A stretch of 64,000 bases of DNA from Paracraurococcus ruber (GTDB lineage Bacteria; Pseudomonadota; Alphaproteobacteria; Acetobacterales; Acetobacteraceae): the NCBI RefSeq assembly GCF_004353985.1, contig NZ_SMOA01000004.1, positions 1 to 64,000 of the forward strand. The letters are read 5' to 3'. The notes beneath the pieces are model-generated. The model had not been told where the DNA came from, made no database searches, and saw only the letters and a list, made by a program, of their open reading frames with translations. Shown here piece after piece: positions 33,215-46,100 of this stretch. Positions within the stretch are counted from its first letter, which is position 1. The number at the start of each line of letters is the position of its first letter. The position numbers were made by a program, and so were the translations under genes.

Positions 33215-34453
33215 TCAGCTCCGGTAGGATCCGTTGATGTCGATGTAGCCATGCGTCAGGTCGCAGGTCCAAACCGTGGAACGGCCCTGGCCCAGGCCGA
33301 TATCCACGGTGATCTCGACCTCACGGCCCTTCATGTGGGCGACGACCGGCGCCTCGTCATAGCCGGGCACCACGCCGCCTTCCTTCGCCATCCAGGTGCC
33401 GCCGACCGCGACGGACAGGCGGTCGCGGTCCGCCGGCTCGCCGGCCTTGCCCACCGCCATGACGATCCGGCCCCAATTGGCGTCCTCGCCGGCGATCGCG
33501 GTCTTCACCAGGGGTGAATTCGCGATGCTCATGGCGATCCGCTTGGCCGAGGCGTCGGAGACCGCGCCGGTCACGGTGATCTCGATCAGCTTCTGCGCCC
33601 CCTCGCCGTCTCGCGCGACCATCAGGGCAAGGTCCATCAGCACCTCGTCCAGGGCGCGGCGGAAATCCGCCAGGATCTCACCGCCGCTCTCCGGCACCGC
33701 AGGGTGCCGTGCCTGGCCGGTGGCGAAGAGCAGGACGGTGTCGCTGGTCGAGGTGTCGGAATCGACAGTCACGCAGTTGAAGCTGCGCTCCGATCCCGCG
33801 CTCAGCAGCGCCTGCAGCGCCGGCGCCGGGATGGCGGCATCGGTCGCCAGGAAGCTCAGCATGGTCGCCATGTCGGGCGCGATCATGCCGCTGCCCTTGG
33901 CGATGCCGGCGATGGTCACGCGGGTGCCGCCGATCTCGGCCGTCCGCACTGCCCCTTTCGGGAAGGTGTCGGTGGTCATGATGCCGCGCGCCGCCTCCTG
34001 CCAGCGCGCGGGCGTCAGCGCGGCATGCAGCGCCGGCAGCGCCGCGGTCAGCTTCTGGTGCGGCATGGTTTCGCCGATCACGCCGGTGGAGGCGAGGAAC
34101 ACCTCCTCCGGCCGGCAGCCGACCAGGCCGGCCGCGGCCCCGGCGGTCGCCTGCACCGCGACCCGCCCTGCCCGGCCGGTGAAGACATTGGCATTGCCGG
34201 CATTCACCACCAGCGCCCGCGCCGTGCCGCCCGGCAACACCTGGCGGCACCATTCGACGGGCGCGCCCGGGCATTGGTTGCGCGTGAAGACACCCGCCAC
34301 GGTGGTGCCCGGGGCGAACTCCATCATGGTCAGGTCGGCCCGCCCCTTGTAGCGGATGCCCGCCTCGATGACGCCGAGGCGGATGCCGGCGATCGGGGGC
34401 ATCCCCGGCAGGGGCAGGGCAAGCGGTGAGACGGGCAGGTCCTTGCCGGCCAT
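33215..34453 (-). CDS. argJ: Bifunctional ornithine acetyltransferase/N-acetylglutamate synthase
   Basis: This is a 412-residue ArgJ, which transfers the acetyl group from N-acetylornithine to glutamate and so recycles it in arginine synthesis. The autocleavage site is intact: [13 protein letters not shown], with Thr197 becoming the N-terminal nucleophile of the beta chain. Other conserved blocks are [27 protein letters not shown] and the C-terminal [15 protein letters not shown]. The start ATG at 34453 follows an AGAGGA sequence. It is downstream of the parvulin gene on the same strand (52 nt gap). Confidence 0.97.
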   Translation of the reverse strand: MAGKDLPVSPLALPLPGMPPIAGIRLGVIEAGIRYKGRADLTMMEFAPGTTVAGVFTRNQCPGAPVEWCRQVLPGGTARALVVNAGNANVFTGRAGRVAVQATAGAAAGLVGCRPEEVFLASTGVIGETMPHQKLTAALPALHAALTPARWQEAARGIMTTDTFPKGAVRTAEIGGTRVTIAGIAKGSGMIAPDMATMLSFLATDAAIPAPALQALLSAGSERSFNCVTVDSDTSTSDTVLLFATGQARHPAVPESGGEILADFRRALDEVLMDLALMVARDGEGAQKLIEITVTGAVSDASAKRIAMSIANSPLVKTAIAGEDANWGRIVMAVGKAGEPADRDRLSVAVGGTWMAKEGGVVPGYDEAPVVAHMKGREVEITVDIGLGQGRSTVWTCDLTHGYIDINGSYRS

Positions 34454-34505
34454 GGCGTTGTCCTCTTCTCGGGGCGGCGGCGGTGCCGCCGTCAGGCAAT
34501 CATGC

Positions 34506-35492
34506 TCAGCGCCGCTGCGGCGCCGGGCGGGCGCCGGGCTGGGCCGGCGGCGGTGCGGCGTTGTCGAGCAGGGAACCGCCACCGGCCGGCGCGGGCAGGT
34601 CCAGGCGCTCGACCTTGGCATTCGCCCGCACGCGCTGGACCAGGGCGTCCACCTGCTCCTGCACCAGCTGGTTGCGGATCTGCTGCCGGCTTTCCTCGAA
34701 GCCCGGCACCGGCGCGCTGCGCCGCTCCTCCAGCTTGATGACATGCCAGCCGAAGGCACTGCGGACCGGGGTGGCGCTGACCTCGCCGGGCTTCATGGCG
34801 AAGGCGGCCTCGGCGAATTCCGGCACCATGTCGGCCCGCTTGAAGAAGCCGAGGTCGCCGCCCTCGCGCGAGCCGGGATCGGTCGAGAGCCGGCGGGCGG
34901 CGGCGGCGAAATCCTCCCCGCCCTGCACCGCGGCGATGGCCGCCTTCGCCTCGGCCTCGGAGCGGACGAGGATGTGGCGGGCGCGCACCTCCTCCTCCCC
35001 CTGGCGCTTGCCGCTCTCCTGGTCGTAGCGGGCGCGCACCGCCGCGTCAGTGATCTGCGGGCCCACCTCGCGGCCGATATAGGCCTGCTGCAGCTCCTGC
35101 TCCTCGGCGCGCTGGACGCGGCGGCGCACCTCCGGGTCCTTGTCGAGGCCGGCGGCGCGGGCGGCAGCGGTGATGGCGCGCTCGGTGATCGTCCGCTCGA
35201 CCAGCTGGCGGCGCACCTCGGCCGGCAGGACCTGGAGCAGCAGGGCGGGCGGCATCGACTTCATGTCGGCCGGCAGGACGTCCTGCGCGGTCTCCAGCAC
35301 GTCGGACAGGCGGACCGGCTGGCCATCCACGCGGGCGACCAGGGGGTCCTCGGCGGCGGGGCCGGCGGCCGGCGCGGCATTCGGCGCGCCAGGGGGCTGG
35401 GACTGGGTCTGGGACTGGGGCTGGGCCAGGGCACCGAAGGGGCCGAGCGGCAGGAGCAGCGCGGCGGTCAGCGTCAGGGAACGGGCACGCAT
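34506..35492 (-). CDS. Periplasmic parvulin-type peptidyl-prolyl isomerase
   Basis: This 328-residue chaperone/isomerase helps exported proteins fold. A Sec signal ([20 protein letters not shown]) is followed by a low-complexity Q/S/P segment (residues 25-45), a SurA/PrsA-like N-terminal helical region, a single rotamase domain ([20 protein letters not shown]; then [20 protein letters not shown] and [12 protein letters not shown]), and a helical tail ending in a disordered Pro-rich stretch. It is divergent from secA, a neighbourhood well conserved in alphaproteobacteria, which links translocation to folding of exported proteins. Confidence 0.92.
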   Translation of the reverse strand: MRARSLTLTAALLLPLGPFGALAQPQSQTQSQPPGAPNAAPAAGPAAEDPLVARVDGQPVRLSDVLETAQDVLPADMKSMPPALLLQVLPAEVRRQLVERTITERAITAAARAAGLDKDPEVRRRVQRAEEQELQQAYIGREVGPQITDAAVRARYDQESGKRQGEEEVRARHILVRSEAEAKAAIAAVQGGEDFAAAARRLSTDPGSREGGDLGFFKRADMVPEFAEAAFAMKPGEVSATPVRSAFGWHVIKLEERRSAPVPGFEESRQQIRNQLVQEQVDALVQRVRANAKVERLDLPAPAGGGSLLDNAAPPPAQPGARPAPQRR

Positions 35493-35762
35493 GCGGAACA
35501 AAACCCTTCGGACGGCGCGGGACAATGGCGGATGCCGCCGGGCGCGGCAACCGGCGGAGGCGCCGTCGACGTTGACCCGGCCGCCCCGCTTGCCTATCTC
35601 TCGCGGCAGCGCCGGGGTCGCGCAGCACCCGCCGCCCGGAAGGGCCTGGGGCCCGGACAGGCCCCCTTCCCCGACCGTTACCAAGCCGTCTCGCCTGCGG
35701 CGCCGGTGCGGCCGCGGCCCACGCGGACCGGCCGGCGCCCTCCCCGGAGTTCCAAGGCCCGC
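35493..35762. promoter_or_regulatory. Divergent promoter region between the parvulin gene and secA
   Basis: This 270-nt gap lies between two divergent start codons and must hold both promoters. I can not identify -35/-10 elements with confidence. CTATCTC at 35593-35599 is a weak -10 candidate. Confidence 0.3.
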
Positions 35763-38495
<2,733 letters not shown>

Positions 38496-38499
38496 GGGA

Positions 38500-39279
38500 T
38501 TGCGGAAGGCTGCCCGTCGGCTCCCGCCTGAGACAGGACGGCGGCCAGACTTCGCGGGACAGTCTTTCGCGGGGTCGGCCTCCCCGCAGCCTTCGGGTGC
38601 GGCGGCGGGCCTGGCCACACGGCTGCTGCATCAGGACGACCGGCTCCTGATCCTCGACAAGCCGGCCGGCCTGCCGGTGCATGCCGGTCCTCGGGGCGGG
38701 CCCTCGCTCGAGGATTGGCTGCCGGCGCTGGCGCTGGGCAAGCGCCGCATCCCACAGCCGGCGCATCGGCTGGATACCGATACCGCCGGCTGCCTGGTCC
38801 TGGGCCGGACCAAGCCGGCGCTGGCCGAACTCGGTGCCCTCTTCGCCAGCGGGCAGGTGGCCAAGACCTACTGGGCAGTGGTCCGCGGCGCGCCCAATGC
38901 AGGCGCGCCCGATGCAGCGGATGGCGTCGTGGCGGCGCCGCTGCTGAAGCGCAGCACGGCCAAGGAGGGCTGGCGCATGGTGGTGGACCCGGCCGGACAG
39001 CCGGCCAGCACCGCCTGGCGCGTCCTCGGCGCGGCCGACGGCCTCACCTGGCTGGAACTGCACCCGCGTACCGGCCGCACGCACCAGGTGCGCGTGCATT
39101 GCGCGCATCTCGGCTGCCCCATCCTGGGCGACCCGCGCTACGGCGGCGGCGAGGGCCGGTTGCACCTGCTGGCGCGCGGCATTGCCCTGCCGCTCGACCC
39201 GCCGGTCGCGGCCACGGCGCCGCCGCCGCCGCATATGCGGGCCGCCCTGGCCGCCTGCGGCTGGCGGGACGCAACATGA
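38500..39279 (+). CDS. RluA-family 23S rRNA/tRNA pseudouridine synthase
   Basis: This is an approximately 259-residue pseudouridine synthase. Catalytic motif HRLDTDTAGCLVLG contains the essential Asp, and conserved blocks LLILDKPAGLPVHAG, QVAKTYWAVV and HPRTGRTHQVRVHCAHLG follow. There is no N-terminal S4 domain, so it belongs to the short RluA/RluC-like group, and its target site is unknown. No ATG exists between the secA stop and the first motif; a TTG at 38500 with AGGG nine bases upstream is the best start, though uncertain. Its stop overlaps the next start (ATGA). Confidence 0.87.
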   Translation: MRKAARRLPPETGRRPDFAGQSFAGSASPQPSGAAAGLATRLLHQDDRLLILDKPAGLPVHAGPRGGPSLEDWLPALALGKRRIPQPAHRLDTDTAGCLVLGRTKPALAELGALFASGQVAKTYWAVVRGAPNAGAPDAADGVVAAPLLKRSTAKEGWRMVVDPAGQPASTAWRVLGAADGLTWLELHPRTGRTHQVRVHCAHLGCPILGDPRYGGGEGRLHLLARGIALPLDPPVAATAPPPPHMRAALAACGWRDAT

Positions 39280-39650
39280 TCGCGGCGCTGGTCCTCGCGC
39301 TCCTGGCCCTGGTCGCACCAGCCGCGGCGCAGACGCCCCGCTGCGGCTTCGGCCAGGGGCTGGAGGCGCTGCGCGAGGCCGGCCGGCAGGTGCAGGCGGG
39401 CCTTGCTGCAGACGACCTCCTGGCCGGGCGGGCAGCGGCCGAGGCCGCGGCGGAGCGGCTGGAGGAAGCGACCCGACGCTTCGCCGGGTGCGGCTGTCCG
39501 CGGGTTGCCGAGGAAGCGCGCGCCTCGCGCGGCCTGGCGGAGCAGGCGCGGTTCGAGACCAGCCTCGATGACTTGCGGCGCCCGCTTGGCCGCATCCGAT
39601 TCACGCTGGAGGAAGCGCGCCGGATCATCGATCGAAGCGGCTGCGGCTGA
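39276..39650 (+). CDS. Small periplasmic protein of unknown function
   Basis: This is a 124-residue exported protein. The signal peptide IAALVLALLALVAPAAAQTP is followed by a helical mature domain with four or five Cys: PRCGFGQGLEALREAGRQVQ at the start, a paired FAGCGCPRV in the middle and a final RSGCG. These could form disulfides. The helices have coiled-coil-like periodicity. It overlaps the pseudouridine synthase gene by 4 nt (ATGA). No family is recognised. Confidence 0.68.
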   Translation: MIAALVLALLALVAPAAAQTPRCGFGQGLEALREAGRQVQAGLAADDLLAGRAAAEAAAERLEEATRRFAGCGCPRVAEEARASRGLAEQARFETSLDDLRRPLGRIRFTLEEARRIIDRSGCG

Positions 39651-40334
39651 TCTCGCGGCAGGCTCGAGCGGATCGCGGCGCGGCACACTGCCGCCGGGCC
39701 TGAAGCCGCTCCCAGCCAAGGGGGGACGCAGCGCTTCGCGCCCATGGCCAGCCCGCGATGGAGGGTCTTCGATCCTCCCCGCCCCTCGCCCTCTCTGCCC
39801 GGCCTGCCGCCGGCGGGCCTGTACGTCCGCGGGGCGCCTTCGGCGGCGGCCTGCGCGGTGCTGGCCGCGCCACCGAGCAGCGCCCCGGAGGCTGCCGGGA
39901 TCATCGGTTCCTCCGGCAGCGACGCCGGCCCGGCCGCTCCGCCGCCGAGCGGCAGGGTCGCCTCGAGGCGTGCGGGTGCGCTCTCGGCCACCGGCAGGGG
40001 CGCGACCACCGGCCCCGCGGCGGCAGAAGGCCAGGGCCAGCCAGGGCGGCGGTCAGCAAAGCCGGCGCGGCGCGGTCGAGCAGCAGCAACGCGCCGCCGG
40101 CTTCGCCAGTCCGGCCGCGCGGGATGCGCAGCAACGGCGCCACCGCAACGCCATCGCACGCGACCTCGGGGCCTGCCGACCGGCTGCCGGCATCGCAGCA
40201 CGGCCCCCGCCGGCAGCGCCAGGGCCCCTCCCGCGATCATCGAAATCCCAAAAGGCGGCTGGGCGGATCGCAGGCGGCGCTCATTCAACCCGGCCATCGG
40301 CACGGACCCATGGGCCTATGCCCGCGGCCCTTTC
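39651..40334 (-). pseudogene. Gene-less stretch; possible frameshifted remnant of a secreted protein
   Basis: These 684 nt separate two convergent genes and contain no intact gene. On the minus strand, coding-like segments appear in alternating frames: a signal-peptide-like MIAGGALALPAGAVL from an ATG at 40240; then VACDGVAVAPLLRIPRG and TGEAGGALLLLDRAAPALL in a second frame (about 40170-40020); then VVAPLPVAESAPARLEATLP and MIPAASGALLGGAASTAQAA back in the first (about 40010-39800). Third codon positions are mostly G or C in these segments. This may be a decayed gene with two frameshifts, or chance in GC-rich DNA. No homologue is recognised. Confidence 0.25.
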
Positions 40335-40829
40335 CTACTCGAAGCTCACCCAGGGCCGCGGCGGCGGGGCCGACAGGTCGCGCCGGGCCGCCGCAATCTC
40401 GGCATCGAGCGCGGAGAGGAAGCGCGAGCGGTCGGCGACGGTCAGCGGCGCCGGGCCGCCTGTGACCATCCCCCGCTCCCGCATCTCGGAGGAAACGGCG
40501 CGGCCGGCGAGCGCATTGCCGATATTGTCCGGCGTCCAGGGCCGGCCCTTGAAGCCCAGCGCCCGCGCGCCGCGCGCCAGGCAGCGGGAGGCCAGCGGGA
40601 TATCGGCGGTGACGCAGACATCGCCGCGGCCGGCCCGCTCGGCGATCCAGTCATCCGCCTTGTCGGCGCCCTCCGCAACGACGACCATCTCGACATTCGG
40701 CAGGCCGGGCGGCCGCACCGGGCGGCTGCCGTTGCTGACGACCTTCACCGGCAGCGACAGGCGGGTGGCGACGCGGAACACCTCGTCGCGCACCGGGCAG
40801 GCATCGCCATCCACATAGATCACCGTCAC
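40335..40829 (-). CDS. YaiI/YqxD family protein (UPF0178, DUF188)
   Basis: This is a 164-residue member of the UPF0178 family, a PIN/NYN-like nuclease-related fold of unknown function. The diagnostic N-terminus reads VIYVDGDACPVRDEVFRVA, with further Asp motifs DKADDWIAERAGRGDVCVTA and ADIPLAS; the C-terminal part holds FLSALDAEI. The start is a GTG at 40829 that overlaps the pbpC stop (GTGA), so translation of the two is coupled. No ATG is available upstream within the frame that keeps family length. Confidence 0.92.
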   Translation of the reverse strand: MTVIYVDGDACPVRDEVFRVATRLSLPVKVVSNGSRPVRPPGLPNVEMVVVAEGADKADDWIAERAGRGDVCVTADIPLASRCLARGARALGFKGRPWTPDNIGNALAGRAVSSEMRERGMVTGGPAPLTVADRSRFLSALDAEIAAARRDLSAPPPRPWVSFE

Positions 40830-42976
40830 CGCACCCGCACCTCCGCCCGCGCCGCGGCGCCCGCCGCGTCCAGCACCGTCACCCGATAGAAGCCCGGTCC
40901 GGGCGGCGTCCAGGCCGCCTCCCGCCGGGCCGGCTCCGCCGGCAGGGGCGTGCCATCCACCAGGAAGGTCAGTGGCCGGCGGCCGCCGGCGGCGCGCAGC
41001 GTCACCGCGGCGCCGGGGTCGGCCAGCACGGCGCCAGGCGGCGGGAAGGTCAGGCGCAGCCGGTCCACAGCCTCGGCCGTCGGCGGCGGGGCGGCGAGGC
41101 GGACCGGCAGCCCTTCGCGTGGCGCGGGCGGCAGCCGTTCGATGATGCGGGCCAGGATCGGCAGGGCGGTACGGGCGCCGGTCGCGCCCAGGGACCCATG
41201 GATCAACGGCGTGCCGTCCGGCCGCCCGACCCAGACGCCGACCACATGCCGGGCATCGAGGCCGAGCGCCCAGGCATCGCGTCCGCCCCAGCTCGTGCCA
41301 GTCTTCCAGGCGATGCCGGGCGGGCCGCCGCCGGGGAAAGGCTGCACCAGCACGGCGGTGGCCGAAGCCGCGGCGCGTGGCGCAAAGGCGGGGCGTCGCG
41401 CCTCCGGCGGGCCCGGCACCAGGCGCAACGGCATGGCCTGCCCGGCATCGCCGAGCGCCGCATAGAGCGCGACCATGTCCCGCAGCGTGGTCCCGAACCC
41501 ACCGAGCGCCAGGGGCAGGGAGGGGTCGGCGCCCGGCGGCAGGCGCGGCGGCGCGCCGGCGGCCTTCAGGGCGGCGGCGAAGCGGATGGGGCCAAGCTCG
41601 TTCAGCAGTGCCACCGCCGGCTGGTTCAGCGATTGCCGCAAGGCATCCGCCACGGTGATGCGGCCGGCGAAGCCGCGGTCGAAATTCTCCGGCGCATAGG
41701 CGCCGAAGCGGCGCGGCAGGTCGGCGATCAGGGTCTCCGGCGCGGCCAGCCCGGCCTCGAAGGCCAGCGCATAGAGCGCAGGCTTGAGGGCGGAGCCAGG
41801 CGAGCGGATGGCCCGCGTCAGGTCGAGCGCGCCGGCACGCGCCTCGGCGCCGAATGCGCCGCCGACCAGGGCGCGGACCTCGCGGCTGCGAAGGTCCGCG
41901 ACGAGGATGGCGAGGGACGCACGCTCCGGCAGGCCGCGCAGCGCCTCGGCGGCAATGGCCTCGACCGCCCGCTGCAATGGCAGGTCGAGCGTGGTGCCGA
42001 TCCGGCCGCCGCCCTGCCGAGGGGTGCGGGCGGGAGGCTGGCCGCTCGGCATGCCGGGCGCGCTGCGCCCGGGTCCGGCGCTTGCAGGCTTTGTGTCGAC
42101 CGCCGTCTCCAAGGCCGCGGGCAGGCGCGCCGCGGTCGCGGCGGCCATGGCAGAGCCGCTCCGACCGCCCGGGGCCAGGGATGATGGCGACGCCAGCTCC
42201 CGCGCCAGATGCGGCGCGTGGCGCGGCATGGGGCGGCGGGCAGCCGGCACCGGTTCGGCGAGCGCCAGGTCAGCCGCGCCCAGCCCCGGCACGCCGGCGG
42301 CGCGCCGGGCGAGGATGGCATCGCGGGCGGCCAGCGCCGCGGCGGGGTGGCGGTCCGGCCGCAGCGCCTCCGGCCGGCGGGGGATGGCGACCAGCAGCGC
42401 CGCCTCGGCGGGGTCGAGCTGCTGCGCCGGCCGGCCGAACCAGGCGAGGGAGCCGGCCCGCACCCCTTCCAGGTTGCCGCCCATGGGGGCGAGGGTGAGC
42501 CAGATGCCGAGGATCTCGTCCTTGGTGAAGCGGGCCTCCAGCTGCAGGGCGCGCAGGATCTCGATCGCCTTGCTGCGAAGGGTGCGCGGCCGGGGTTCCA
42601 GCAGGCGGGCGGCCTGCATGGTCAGGGTCGAGCCGCCGGAGACAACGCGGCCGGCATGCAGCCATTGGCCGGCCGCGCGTGCCAGCGCCAGCGGATCGAC
42701 GCCGGGATGCGCATGGAAGCGCCGATCCTCCGCGGCGATGAGCATGGCGATGAGGTGGGGCGGCACCTCGGCGCTGGTGGTCGCCAGCCGCCAGGTGCCG
42801 CCCGGGACGGGCAGGACGGAGAGGGTCCGGCCCTCGCGGTCGAGCACCTCGGTGCCGACCGCGTGCAGGCGGGAGAGGTCGGGCGGGGCCAGCCTGTCCA
42901 GTGCCAGGGCCGCAAGGAGAAGGGCGGCGCTGGCGAGGAGGGCGCGCCGCGCCCGCCGGCCAGGGCGATGGGCCAT
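40826..42976 (-). CDS. pbpC: Penicillin-binding protein 1C
   Basis: This is a 716-residue bifunctional peptidoglycan synthase of class A. The N-terminal anchor is LLASAALLLAALALDRL. The glycosyltransferase motifs are AEDRRFHAHPGVD and SGGSTLTMQAARLL; the transpeptidase motifs are SPGSALKP (SxxK), SLNQPAV (SxN) and KTGTSWGGRDAW (KTG). A C-terminal BiPBP_C beta domain ends the protein. The ATG at 42976 has GGAGG at 5-nt spacing; an ATG at 43003 is also possible. It lies directly downstream of the alpha-2-macroglobulin gene, the same order as yfhM-pbpC in E. coli, where the pair is thought to repair walls and trap proteases after envelope breach. Confidence 0.96.
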   Translation of the reverse strand: MAHRPGRRARRALLASAALLLAALALDRLAPPDLSRLHAVGTEVLDREGRTLSVLPVPGGTWRLATTSAEVPPHLIAMLIAAEDRRFHAHPGVDPLALARAAGQWLHAGRVVSGGSTLTMQAARLLEPRPRTLRSKAIEILRALQLEARFTKDEILGIWLTLAPMGGNLEGVRAGSLAWFGRPAQQLDPAEAALLVAIPRRPEALRPDRHPAAALAARDAILARRAAGVPGLGAADLALAEPVPAARRPMPRHAPHLARELASPSSLAPGGRSGSAMAAATAARLPAALETAVDTKPASAGPGRSAPGMPSGQPPARTPRQGGGRIGTTLDLPLQRAVEAIAAEALRGLPERASLAILVADLRSREVRALVGGAFGAEARAGALDLTRAIRSPGSALKPALYALAFEAGLAAPETLIADLPRRFGAYAPENFDRGFAGRITVADALRQSLNQPAVALLNELGPIRFAAALKAAGAPPRLPPGADPSLPLALGGFGTTLRDMVALYAALGDAGQAMPLRLVPGPPEARRPAFAPRAAASATAVLVQPFPGGGPPGIAWKTGTSWGGRDAWALGLDARHVVGVWVGRPDGTPLIHGSLGATGARTALPILARIIERLPPAPREGLPVRLAAPPPTAEAVDRLRLTFPPPGAVLADPGAAVTLRAAGGRRPLTFLVDGTPLPAEPARREAAWTPPGPGFYRVTVLDAAGAAARAEVRVR

Positions 42977-43083
42977 GATCGCCTCCGACGCCGTCGAAGC
43001 CATGCGGGGACGCCGTCGCTGTGGGTGCGGGGTTCCGGCCGGACCCGAGGGGTCCGCTGGCCCATCGGCCTTCGGCGGCGAAC

Positions 43084-43122
43084 CGAACGCAAGCGTTCGA
43101 TGGGGGGCTGCGCCCCCCTCGA
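43084..43122 (-). repeat. Two overlapping hairpins between the macroglobulin gene and pbpC
   Basis: A 7-bp stem with a 2-nt loop (43084-43090 with 43093-43099) and an 11-bp stem with one bulge (43097-43100 plus 43102-43108, with 43112-43122) share bases 43097-43099, so they cannot form together. They lie 20 nt after the macroglobulin stop and about 108 nt before pbpC. No T run follows. A similar G-run/C-run stem occurs at 55364-55382. Confidence 0.45.
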
Positions 43123-43142
43123 TGACGCGGCGCATTGGCACG

Positions 43143-46100
43143 CTACTCCGCCGGCAGCACCGCGACCCGCCCGGTATTCTGCCGGGCATAGGTCGCCGGG
43201 CGGTACATGTCCTCCACCTGCGCGCCGGGCAGCTCGAACCGCCCCGCCGTCACCGCGCGCAGCCGGACCGCCAGGCGGAATTCGGGCGCCTCCGGCGTCA
43301 GCTCCAGCGCGGCGGCGAAGCGGTCGTCGAGCGCCGGCATGGCCTCGGCGCCCGTCAGGGTGCCGAGCCAGGGCATGCCCGCCACCTCGCCTTCCCCCAG
43401 GCGCCCGACGATCTCCCACCCCGCCGGCAGGCCCTGCTGGACCAGGGCACGCAGCCGCTGGCCGGTCTCGGCGCGGCCTTCCAGCAACAGCACGAAGACG
43501 CGGTTCTGCCGCAGCTGGTCGAGATTCAGCGGCTGGCCCGCCAGGTCGAGGAAGCGCCGGGCGATCCGCAGGCCGCTGCGCCCGGCCGGCGCCGGCTGGG
43601 CCGGGATGCCGGTGACGGAAACCGCGGACCAGAGCGGCCCCGGCCCGAGATTCCTCGCCGTGCCGGGTGCCGTGAGCGCGACGGCGAGCTGCGGCGCCGA
43701 CGCCTCCTCCCGCCCGTTCACGGCGACACGCACCGGGCGGCCGTCGCGGCCCAGCACGGCGGCGGCGCCGACCGCCCAGGCCAGTTCCTGGGTGTTGGCC
43801 AGGGCTGGCGTGAACTCGGCGCCCGGCAGGCGGCCAATCACCTCAGGCAGGCGCTCGGCCAGCACGCCGCTTTCCTTCAGCAGCAGCGCCACGGCCACGG
43901 CATCGCGCGCCGCGCTGCCATAGTCGTACACCCAGCCCTGCCGGGCGCCGGGGCCGAGGATGCCGGCGAGCGCGGCCGCGAAGGCCGGCTCCGCCCGGGC
44001 GCGGTCGCCCGCCCGGGCGAAGGCGGCGCCGAGCTGCGCCTTGGCCAGAGGCGTCGGCAGGTCGTCCAGCCGTTCCAGCAGGCGCCGCGCCGCGCCGAGC
44101 CGCGGACGGCCGGCCAGGGAAAGCACATGCACCCGGTAGGCCTGCGCGGCGAACTCCTCGGCGCCGTCGGGCGAGACATCCTCCAGCTGCTCGGCAATCG
44201 CCTGCAGCGCCTGGTCCAGCGCGGCGTCGGGGATGGCGGCGCCGGCCGTGCGGGCGCGGAGCAGCGCCTCCGCGGCATAGGCACCGGTCCACCATTGCGG
44301 CTCGCCCCCGGCCGACCAGAGGCCGAAGCTGCCATCGAAGCGCTGCTTGTTCAGCACCGCCTCCGCAGCGCGCTGCAGCCGGGCGGCGCGCGCCTCCGCC
44401 GCCTCGCCGAACCCCGGCATGAGCGCGAAGGCAAGCAGCTGGGAGGAGGACTGTTCCAGGCAGCCGAAGGGGTAGAGCTCGAGCTGCCGCAGCATGCCGG
44501 CGGCGTCGTAGCGAACCGGCCCGCCGAAGCCGGCGCGGGCCACCCAGGTGCCCGGCACCCAGCGCGCGGGGTCAAGGGAGAGCGGCCGCTCGGCGCCCGG
44601 CGGGATCTCCTGTGCCGCGACCTCGGTGGTGATGGGGCGGGAGGAGCGGATGGTGATCCGCGCCTCGCGGACCGCCGTGAAGCCGTCCGGCCCGCTCACG
44701 GCGAGGCGGAGCACGCCCTGCCCGGCCCCGGTCGCGCGCAGCGCCGTCGCGGGCAGGGCGCGGGCGTTGGGCGCGAGCGTGGCCGTCACGCGCTCCGGCC
44801 CCGCCAGCGCGATGGCGCCCTCGGCCGAGAGCATGGCGCTGACCTCGCCCGCCGGCAGGTCTAGGTTGTGCAGCAGGACCGGCAGCCGCGCCTCGTCGCC
44901 GGGGGCGAGAAAGCGGGGCAGCAGCGCCTCCGCCACCACGGGGTCGCGCACCGTCAGCGGCTTGCTGGCGGCGCCGATGCGGCTGCCGGACCAGGCGACC
45001 GCCATCAGCCGCAGCTCGCCGGCGAAGTCGGGGATATCGAGCACGACGGTCGCCGTGCCGTCCGGGGCCACCGCGACCGGGCCGGAGAAGAGCGCGATCG
45101 TCCGCTGCGGGATGTCGATCGCGGCCATGGACAGCTCGTCGCCGCCCTGGCGCAGCAGCGCCGCCTCCCCCTCCGGCGGCGGGATGAGGCGGCCGTAATC
45201 GTCGCGGATATCCACGCCCAGTCGCCGCTTGCCGAGGAAATGCCCCAGCGGGTCGGGCGAGGCGAAGCGCGTCAGGCGCAGGATGCCCTCATCGACCGCC
45301 GCCAGGGTCACCATGGCCTCCGCGCCGGCATCGGCGAGACGCAACGGAACCGCGAGCCGCCGCGCCGGGCGCACGCGCTCCGGCGTGCCGATCTCGACCG
45401 CGATGCGGCGGGAGGCGGGGTCGAGCTGCAGCCAGGCCAGGCCGAGGGCGCGGCCGGGGTGCCCCTGCCTGGCCTCGCCGGGCCGGAAGGCGGTGATGGC
45501 GACATAGGCGCCGGGTCCCCAGGCGGCGTCCACCGGCACCTCCACTTCGGTGCCGCCCTCCGTCACCTCGATCTCCCGGACCTGGACCAGCCGGTCCGTC
45601 AGCACGGCGAGGCTGGCGGGGCCGGAGAAGGGCGGAGTGATGCGCAGCTTCGCGGTCTCGCCCGGCGCATAGGCGCGGCGGTCGGTGGCGACATCCACCT
45701 TGTCCGGCACCTCGGTCGTCTCGCCACCCGCCCAGCCGGCCCGGAACCGGACGGAGGTGATCGCAAGCCCGCCCGGCTCCGCCACCTCCAGCCGGTAGCG
45801 GCCGAAGGGGAGCGTCCGGGCAAAGCGCGTCGGGGTGCCGGCGGCGACGGCCAGGTCGGCGCTGTCCACCGCCTCGTCCCGCCAGACCGTCTCGTAGCGG
45901 GCCTGGGCGCCGCGGATGACGACGCGCCAGTCCGGCCTCTCCCGCACCAGCCGCGCGCGCAGCCGGGCGGCGACCGGGCTGGCGGCGCCATCCAGGGCAA
46001 TGACTTCGAAGCCCGCCTCCGCGCCAGCATCCACCGCCAGGTCGGGAAACAGTGGCCGGACCCCGATCAGCCGATGGTCGGCCCGCACCGGCAAGGACAG

